Under the pieces are notes generated by a model. The model had not been told where the DNA came from. It did not search any database and saw only the letters and a program-made list of their open reading frames with translations. Shown piece after piece: positions 6,118 through 10,534 of a stretch of DNA of 10,534 nt. Numbering within the stretch: the stretch's first letter is position 1; each line of letters opens with the position of its first letter. The DNA comes from Coriobacteriales bacterium (GTDB lineage Bacteria; Actinomycetota; Coriobacteriia; Coriobacteriales; UBA8131): the NCBI GenBank assembly GCA_031254255.1, contig JAIRUT010000158.1, positions 1 to 10,534 of the forward strand, written 5' to 3'. Made by a program: the position numbers and the translations under genes.

Positions 6118-7125
6118 CTAAAACTCAGCTTTCAGGCTACGTGTAACCAAGGCGTTGATCTCTTCGGTCAGATTACCATTGCCCCAGACGATCTCGTAAA
6201 CCAGCTTGCAGATGGGCATCTCGACACCGTGATGGTTGGCCAGTTTTGTGACTGTCTGGCAGGCCAAGGCACCTTCCACGACCATGTGGGTCCGGGCCTG
6301 ATAGGCCTCGAGGCTGCCCCCTTGGGCCAGTTCGATCCCAAAGGAGCGGTTGCGGGAGTGTTCGGAGATGCAGGTCACAACCAGATCCCCCATTCCAGCC
6401 AGGCCCATGCAGGTCTGTTGTTGGCCCCCGCAGGCCTGTACCAAGCGGCTGATCTCGGCCAGTCCGCGGGTCATCAGCATCGCCAGAGTGTTGTCCCCAT
6501 AGCCGCAACCCGCGGCCAGACCACAGGCAATAGCGATGATATTCTTGGCGGCTCCGCAGAGCTGGACACCAACCGTGTCGTTAGAGGTGTAAACCCGAAA
6601 ATTCGGGGTGGCTAAAAGTTCTTGAAAGTAGCGGGCCGTGGACTCATCGCTGGAGGCAATGACCGTAGCCGAAGGCATCCCCTTGGAGACTTCCTCGGCA
6701 TGGTTGGGCCCAGAAAGCACAGCCAGACGCTGGGAATTTGAGAGATTTTGCCCCAACACATCCAGCAGCAGGCGATCACTCTCAAAGTCCAGACCCTTGC
6801 TGAGCAGGACAACCGGCGTTTCCGACGACAAGTGCGGAGCGATCTGCGTCGATATCTGAGCGACCACAGATGAAGGCGTGACTAAGACCAAGGACTCGGC
6901 GCCTTGGACAACCGCGGCTATATCGGTGCTGGCGTCAACCATATCCGCAAAATGAATGCCCTCGAGGAAGAGGGAATGCTGATGGTGGATATTGATCGAT
7001 TCTACCAGCTCAGCGTCTCGTGTCCACAATCGGACGCGGATGCCCTTCTGACCCAGAAGCCAAGCTATCGCACTGCCCCAAGAGCCAGCTCCGATGACTC
7101 CAATATGACCGCTTTCTGCATTCAC
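6118..7125 (-). CDS. gpsA: NAD(P)-dependent glycerol-3-phosphate dehydrogenase
   Basis: A 335-residue soluble enzyme that reduces dihydroxyacetone phosphate to sn-glycerol 3-phosphate, the backbone for phospholipids. The Rossmann fingerprint GVIGAGSWGSA is at 9-19, SKG at 109-111 (Lys110), SGPNHAEEV at 138-146, the catalytic-domain lysine in CGAAKNIIAI at 190-199 (Lys194), GMGDL at 244-248 and the RNR segment at 258-260. Length is typical of bacterial GpsA. The start is a GTG at 7125, chosen because an AGGGAG Shine-Dalgarno lies 8 nt before it; no in-frame ATG competes. It follows plsY by 76 nt, and its product is the acceptor substrate of PlsY, so the adjacency is functionally sensible. It abuts rpe downstream. 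Confidence 0.98.
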   Translation of the reverse strand: MNAESGHIGVIGAGSWGSAIAWLLGQKGIRVRLWTRDAELVESINIHHQHSLFLEGIHFADMVDASTDIAAVVQGAESLVLVTPSSVVAQISTQIAPHLSSETPVVLLSKGLDFESDRLLLDVLGQNLSNSQRLAVLSGPNHAEEVSKGMPSATVIASSDESTARYFQELLATPNFRVYTSNDTVGVQLCGAAKNIIAIACGLAAGCGYGDNTLAMLMTRGLAEISRLVQACGGQQQTCMGLAGMGDLVVTCISEHSRNRSFGIELAQGGSLEAYQARTHMVVEGALACQTVTKLANHHGVEMPICKLVYEIVWGNGNLTEEINALVTRSLKAEF

Positions 7126-7133
7126 AGCTTTAT

Positions 7134-7139
7134 CTCCCT
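7134..7139 (-). promoter_or_regulatory. Shine-Dalgarno of gpsA
   Basis: The minus strand reads AGGGAG with 8 nt to the GTG at 7125-7123. It decides the non-ATG start of gpsA. A nearby out-of-frame ATG at 7146 runs into TAA within a few codons and is not used as a gene. Confidence 0.65.
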
Positions 7140-7201
7140 ATCGACATGGGGTGGAATGTAATGTTAAGAAGACTCTCCGCATTCCTATCGCCAGTGTCAG
7201 A

Positions 7202-7903
7202 TTATTTCTTTGGCTTCCCTATTCTACTTTCTGTTCCATCCCTGAGCCGCTTGATGTTGCCGCGATGTGCCCAGATCATCAGGGCGGTTGTCATTGCGAC
7301 CACGATGACAAAAACCGGCTCTCCGTGGGAGCTCCACCAAGCGACAAAGGGGCAGGAAAAAGCGGCAACCATCGAGCCGATGCTGACATAACGGGTCAGG
7401 AGCACAAAAAGCACAAAGACCGCGAAGGCGATCACGGCACCTAGCCCGCCGAACACCACAAAGGCGCAGCCGACGGCGGTGGCAATTCCCTTGCCACCCT
7501 TGAATTTCAACCAAGGTGAGAAGATGTGTCCGGCCACGCATGCAAGAAAAGCCAGGCCGATCATCAGACCGTTAATATGGTATGAAGTGCTGGTGATAAC
7601 AAGTGGGTCAATTGCTTGGGCTCCGGCATTGTAAATATAATAACCAGCGGCCATCGCCCCAAGGGAAAGTCCCAGGACCCCCGCCACCAGACCTTTCAGA
7701 AAATCCAGAATGAAAACAACCGCGCCGGCACCCTTGCCCAGCGCTCTGATCGTGTTCGTGGTGCCGATATTGCCAGAACCGTGCTCACGTATGTCAGTTT
7801 TGTAGAAAAGTTTGGAGATGATCAACCCCCAGGGAATTGATCCCAGCAGAAAACCGACTACCACAATAACTACTGCATAGGAAAGCACATTGCCGACGTC
7901 CAT
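7202..7903 (-). CDS. plsY: Acyl-phosphate:glycerol-3-phosphate acyltransferase PlsY
   Basis: A 233-residue multi-pass membrane protein that transfers an acyl group from acyl-phosphate (made by PlsX) to glycerol 3-phosphate, giving 1-acyl-glycerol 3-phosphate. Seen: the first membrane helix (about 7-24) running into GSIPWG (21-26), the active-site loop HGSGNIGTTN (41-50) with the serine and asparagine of motif 1, the phosphate-binding KFKGGKG (133-139, motif 2), and HRGNIKRLRDGTE (213-225, motif 3) near the C-terminus. Further hydrophobic segments lie around 59-80, 110-128, 143-170 and 196-210, with a short extra-membrane stretch at 86-108. The ATG at 7903 lies 6 nt after the der stop, and its Shine-Dalgarno falls within the last der codons. 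Order der-plsY-gpsA is conserved in many Gram-positive bacteria. Confidence 0.97.
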   Translation of the reverse strand: MDVGNVLSYAVVIVVVGFLLGSIPWGLIISKLFYKTDIREHGSGNIGTTNTIRALGKGAGAVVFILDFLKGLVAGVLGLSLGAMAAGYYIYNAGAQAIDPLVITSTSYHINGLMIGLAFLACVAGHIFSPWLKFKGGKGIATAVGCAFVVFGGLGAVIAFAVFVLFVLLTRYVSIGSMVAAFSCPFVAWWSSHGEPVFVIVVAMTTALMIWAHRGNIKRLRDGTESRIGKPKK

Positions 7904-7909
7904 AAGAGG

Positions 7910-9256
7910 TCAGTCCTTCTTTCTGAATCGTAGGCGAATCGGTGTTCCCCCCAGATCCAAAGCAGCCCGCAAGCGATTTTCAAGGTAGCGATAGAAGTTG
8001 TCATCTACGAGCTGAGGATGATTGGCGAAGAAGGTGAAGGTCGGCGGACGCGTCCCGGTCTGTGTAACATAGTTGATGCGCAGATGCATTTTGCCGCGCG
8101 AGACTGAATGGCCAAAATCGCGCAACTCTGTGAGCAGGGCGTTCAGCTTCGATGTGGGGATCGAAGCGTTGAAGTTTGCATAGGCCGTATCCACGGCGTC
8201 CCAGATGCGATGGACACTGCGACCGGTCAGGGCCGAGATGGGAATCACCTGCGCATATGACACATAGGGCAGGCGATCTTTGATCTGCTCCCGCAGCTGC
8301 TCGCGTTCCTCCAGTGTGATCAGGAGATCCCATTTGTTGATGAGAATTACCATGGCGCAGCGCCGCTCGACCGCTAGCCTGGCAACCCTCTGGTCTTGAT
8401 CGGTCAGTCCGAGCGTGGCGTCAATCAGAAGCAGCGCCACATCAGCCCTGTCTATTGCCCGCAGAGCCCGGACAAAGCCGTAGTATTCGACGTCCTCGTC
8501 GATCTGGGACTTGCGGCGGATGCCCGCCGTGTCCACGATCCGATAAAGTTGGCCCTCACGCTCGATGATGCTGTCGATGGCATCACGCGTGGTGCCGGCA
8601 ACATCGCTGACGATGGAGCGCTCATATCCGACGAGGCGATTGGTCAGTGTGGACTTGCCGGCATTTGGGCGACCGATGATGGCGATCGAGACATCCGCCT
8701 CGGTCTCCGATGTGGTGTCTTCGTCTGGCAGCAGCTTGACCAGAGCATCCAGCATGTCACCGGTACCGTGGCCATGAACACTGGATATTGGCCAAGGATC
8801 CCCAAGCCCGAGATTGTAGAATTCCCAGAGATCGTCGTCTCTTTTCGGCTCGTCCATTTTATTGACGATCAGGATCACCGGTTTTCCGGAGCGTTTCAGC
8901 AGCTTGGCGACCTCCTGGTCGTCGGCTAACAGACCGCCACGCGAGTCAACCATGAAGACGATGAGGTCAGCTTCCTCGGCAGCCACAAGGGCTTGATTGC
9001 GGATTCCGGATTGGAAGGCATCCGTTCCGCCCATCTCGATGCCGCCTGTGTCGATCAACATGAAATCCCGACCGTTCCAATCCGCCCGATGGTAGGACCG
9101 GTCACGAGTCACGCCACGTTGCTCATGAACTATGGCATCGTCACTCATCGCTATACGATTTACGAAGGTGGATTTGCCGACATTCGGTCGGCCAACCACT
9201 GCTACCACGGGGAGGGACACCGCTGACTTGTCGCTTTCTCTCTCAGTGCTTTGCAC
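7910..9256 (-). CDS. der: Ribosome biogenesis GTPase Der (EngA)
   Basis: A 448-residue tandem GTPase needed for 50S ribosomal subunit maturation. First G domain: GRPNVGKST (22-30), DTGG (69-72), NKMD (132-135), with the DPWPISS segment after it. Second G domain: GRPNAGKST (195-203), DTAG (242-245), NKWD (307-310), SAL (341-343). A C-terminal KH-like domain (about 358-448) ends in the usual basic tail RLRFRKKD. All GTP-binding motifs are complete. The start is ambiguous: GTG 9256 is the most upstream canonical start, while GTG 9220 would give the family-typical beginning SLPVVAVVGRPN; neither has a clear Shine-Dalgarno. The frame stays open for 38 codons further upstream, to the TGA of the DUF512 gene, through an Asn/Ser-rich low-complexity stretch. 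PlsY follows after 6 nt. Confidence 0.97.
   Translation of the reverse strand: MQSTERESDKSAVSLPVVAVVGRPNVGKSTFVNRIAMSDDAIVHEQRGVTRDRSYHRADWNGRDFMLIDTGGIEMGGTDAFQSGIRNQALVAAEEADLIVFMVDSRGGLLADDQEVAKLLKRSGKPVILIVNKMDEPKRDDDLWEFYNLGLGDPWPISSVHGHGTGDMLDALVKLLPDEDTTSETEADVSIAIIGRPNAGKSTLTNRLVGYERSIVSDVAGTTRDAIDSIIEREGQLYRIVDTAGIRRKSQIDEDVEYYGFVRALRAIDRADVALLLIDATLGLTDQDQRVARLAVERRCAMVILINKWDLLITLEEREQLREQIKDRLPYVSYAQVIPISALTGRSVHRIWDAVDTAYANFNASIPTSKLNALLTELRDFGHSVSRGKMHLRINYVTQTGTRPPTFTFFANHPQLVDDNFYRYLENRLRAALDLGGTPIRLRFRKKD
7914..7921 (-). promoter_or_regulatory. Shine-Dalgarno of plsY inside der
   Basis: The minus strand reads AAGAAGGA, coding for the last Lys-Lys-Asp of Der, 10 nt before the plsY ATG. 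The spacing is slightly long but supports translation of plsY coupled to der. Confidence 0.45.
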
Positions 9257-9280
9257 GGGGTGCTCGGCTCTGTGTTCTTT

Positions 9281-9337
9281 CAGTGCTCGGTTCAGTGCTT
9301 GATTGCCGTTGTTGCTGCTGTTACTGCTGTTGCCGTT
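9281..9337 (-). repeat. Low-complexity trinucleotide and 12-bp repeats in the DUF512-der spacer
   Basis: Plus-strand bases 9305-9337 are almost only gtt, gct and gcc triplets. Bases 9281-9292 and 9293-9304 are a 12-bp tandem repeat matching at 10 of 12 positions (cagtgctcggtt, cagtgcttgatt). In the der frame these read as Asn/Ser/Gly-rich sequence followed by NQALNRAL. A third cagtgct lies at 9244-9250 inside der. No promoter or Shine-Dalgarno was recognised here. Confidence 0.75.
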
Positions 9338-9370
9338 GGATTGATCCGCTCGATACGATCCGGTTTCTGC

Positions 9371-10534
9371 TCAAATGGGCTTTGGCGACCTTTGGATCAG
9401 TTCCTGAAGCAATAATTCTGCACTACAGGGTACCACATACACGGCACATTTCAGCTTCTCCTCCAGATCAGAAACTTGATAGTCATCAAGCGTCAAGCCA
9501 TTGTCATTGAACATCGACTCCGGAAGGAGCAAGGGAGAGTTGCCAGTTTTACCGGGATCATACTGGTGGATCAGGTCTTCAGCAGTGAGAAGACCAGCCA
9601 CGTCCACGCATCCGCCAAAGAAGTTGTTTACGATGGCCTGGACTTTGATGCGACCGGACCAAGGAGATTGGGCGAGGCATTTTTCCAGATAGGGAGCAAA
9701 GGCTGTACTGGTGGCAATCGTGGCCAAAGCCTCGGGGTGAGTGGGCTGGGCCAGTGTTGGTGCAGACACGGGTTCAGCGTTTGGCAACTTGGCAACCCCA
9801 ACCTGCCATTCATCCAGAAAGCTGTGGATCATACCGATTCCGTTTTCATACTGAGGAAAATCACCATAATATTCAACATTTGGAATATCTCGGTTGGCCA
9901 ATACAAACCAGGCATCCGCCAGCTGGACATCCGGGGCGAAATGCGACAGTTCATCGATCAGGGCCGCTGCCTGTTCAGGCGAATGGCTGTGCTGCTGCTG
10001 GGCAAAGCGGGTATAGGCGTAGGGCACGATTCCGGTACTCAAAACGTTTGGGTTTTGCGCTGCCCAAACCAAGGTCTCTTGAAGAACCTCTCCATCATTG
10101 ACTTCGGGCAGCAAAACGATCTGCGTGTGGACTTGGATGCCTGCATGGACCAGCTGCATGAGCGCCTCCAACCCGCGCTGGTGCCTGTGCCCCATCAAGG
10201 TTTGCCGAACATCCGGATCTATAGCATGGAGGGAGACATGCAGAGGGGAAAGATGCTGCCGGACAATGCGCTCCAAATCAGCATCGGAAAGATTGCTGAG
10301 TGTCACGAAGTTGCCGCTCAGAAAGGAGAGCCGGTAGTCGTCGTCAGGCAGATAAAGACTGGGGCGCAGCCCTTTGGGAAGCATCCGCAAAAAACAGAAG
10401 CTGCAGGCATTGACACAAGTCCGGATGCCGTCAAAGAGCGGCGAGGGAAAGCTGAGACCCCAGCTCTCGCCGAAGTCACGTTTCAAGTGGTAGGACTGCG
10501 AAGCAAGACAAAAAGGGGACGGTTCTTTTTTGTC
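9371..10534 (-). CDS. Radical-SAM DUF512 protein, 5' end missing
   Basis: A radical-SAM, Fe-S oxidoreductase-like protein of the DUF512 family (COG1625-like), whose biochemical role is not established. The cluster-binding motif CVNACSFC (CX3CX2C) is followed by LPKGLR and by DDDYRLSFLSGNFVTLSNL, the family signature. The C-terminal DUF512 part has EYYGDFPQYENGIGM and ends in a GLLTAEDL / LLLPESMF region. Full-length members normally begin with a PDZ-like domain of roughly 80-100 residues, of which only the last residues (up to the LKRDFGESWGL segment) could be present. The frame stays open to the window edge, so the gene is reported as partial. An internal TTG at 10486 could be called as a start but has no Shine-Dalgarno and would delete the PDZ region. 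The last 28 bp of the window are a hairpin repeat lying in this frame, so the gene may be interrupted there. The TGA stop is at 9373-9371. Confidence 0.9.
   Translation of the reverse strand, partial: DKKEPSPFCLASQSYHLKRDFGESWGLSFPSPLFDGIRTCVNACSFCFLRMLPKGLRPSLYLPDDDYRLSFLSGNFVTLSNLSDADLERIVRQHLSPLHVSLHAIDPDVRQTLMGHRHQRGLEALMQLVHAGIQVHTQIVLLPEVNDGEVLQETLVWAAQNPNVLSTGIVPYAYTRFAQQQHSHSPEQAAALIDELSHFAPDVQLADAWFVLANRDIPNVEYYGDFPQYENGIGMIHSFLDEWQVGVAKLPNAEPVSAPTLAQPTHPEALATIATSTAFAPYLEKCLAQSPWSGRIKVQAIVNNFFGGCVDVAGLLTAEDLIHQYDPGKTGNSPLLLPESMFNDNGLTLDDYQVSDLEEKLKCAVYVVPCSAELLLQELIQRSPKPI
10507..10534. repeat. 28-bp REP-like hairpin element at the window end
   Basis: GACAAAAA (10507-10514) is matched by TTTTTGTC at the far end (10527-10534), around a centre of GGGGACGGTTCT. 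If the plus strand were RNA, with G-U pairs allowed, the whole element folds into a 12-bp stem with an ACGG tetraloop; the minus strand folds less well because of A-C clashes. From memory, the core GGGGACGGTTCTTTTT resembles short dispersed elements seen in many bacterial genomes near REP-associated tyrosine transposases; this could not be checked. No other copy is in the window. Confidence 0.6.

Noticed and set aside
5303..6121. Long plus-strand open frame of 272 codons opposite rpe
   Set aside because: It is the antisense of a clearly conserved rpe gene, has no recognisable domain, and its composition follows the complementary codons.
9305..9337. Triplet-rich tract as a CRISPR or satellite array
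   Set aside because: It is too short, with no constant repeat and unique spacer pattern; it is ordinary low-complexity sequence.
9371..9373. The DUF512 TGA as a recoded (readthrough or selenocysteine) codon
   Set aside because: TGA serves as a normal stop for several genes here (rpe, der, the lipid kinase), the protein ends at a plausible family C-terminus, and no hairpin resembling a SECIS element was seen after it.
1..10534. tRNA, rRNA, riboswitch or insertion-sequence genes
   Set aside because: No cloverleaf or rRNA-like segment and no transposase reading frame could be recognised; the sequence is almost fully occupied by protein genes.

Overview
The window is a compact bacterial chromosomal segment with every recognisable gene on the minus strand, so it is transcribed from high to low coordinates. 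Base composition is about 55% G+C by eye. The order (DUF512 radical-SAM gene, der, plsY, gpsA) is a familiar neighbourhood in Clostridia and Coriobacteriia. The wording of Der (a DPWP element followed by HGHGTGD after the first G domain) and of PlsY reminds me most of Coriobacteriia (Actinomycetota). That placement comes from memory, and a clostridial origin is not excluded. GTG is a frequent start codon (def, priA, the lipid kinase, gpsA, der).

Layout in transcription order: a 5'-truncated radical-SAM/DUF512 protein (10534-9371); the ribosome-assembly GTPase Der (9256-7910); the acyl-phosphate:glycerol-3-phosphate acyltransferase PlsY (7903-7202); glycerol-3-phosphate dehydrogenase GpsA (7125-6118); ribulose-phosphate 3-epimerase Rpe (6114-5380); a HisJ-type PHP histidinol-phosphatase (5253-4384); a diacylglycerol-kinase-family lipid kinase (4427-3402); primosomal helicase PriA (3405-1030); a Fic-domain AMPylase-like protein (842-99); and the first 29 codons of a probable peptide deformylase (87-1). 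Spacings from der to priA are mostly tight (6, 76, 3, 126, then -44 and -4 nt), consistent with one long housekeeping transcription unit. No convincing terminator was seen. The largest gap is 187 nt, so there is no gene-free stretch over 300 bases.

Functional threads: GpsA makes sn-glycerol-3-phosphate, PlsY acylates it to lysophosphatidate, and the lipid kinase could return diacylglycerol to phosphatidate, which gives a small phospholipid module. Der and Def belong to ribosome and protein maturation, PriA to replication restart, Rpe to the pentose phosphate pathway and HisJ to histidine synthesis. The Fic gene is the clearest accessory item: it sits between priA and def, genes that are adjacent in many genomes, and it has its own promoter and Shine-Dalgarno sequence.

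I see no new multi-gene system here. The items most worth a second look are a 28-bp hairpin-forming, REP-like element that coincides exactly with the right end of the window inside or next to the truncated radical-SAM gene; an open, Asn/Ser-rich, in-frame spacer between that gene's TGA and der; the Fic insertion with an altered inhibitory motif; and several small in-frame tandem duplications at gene edges.
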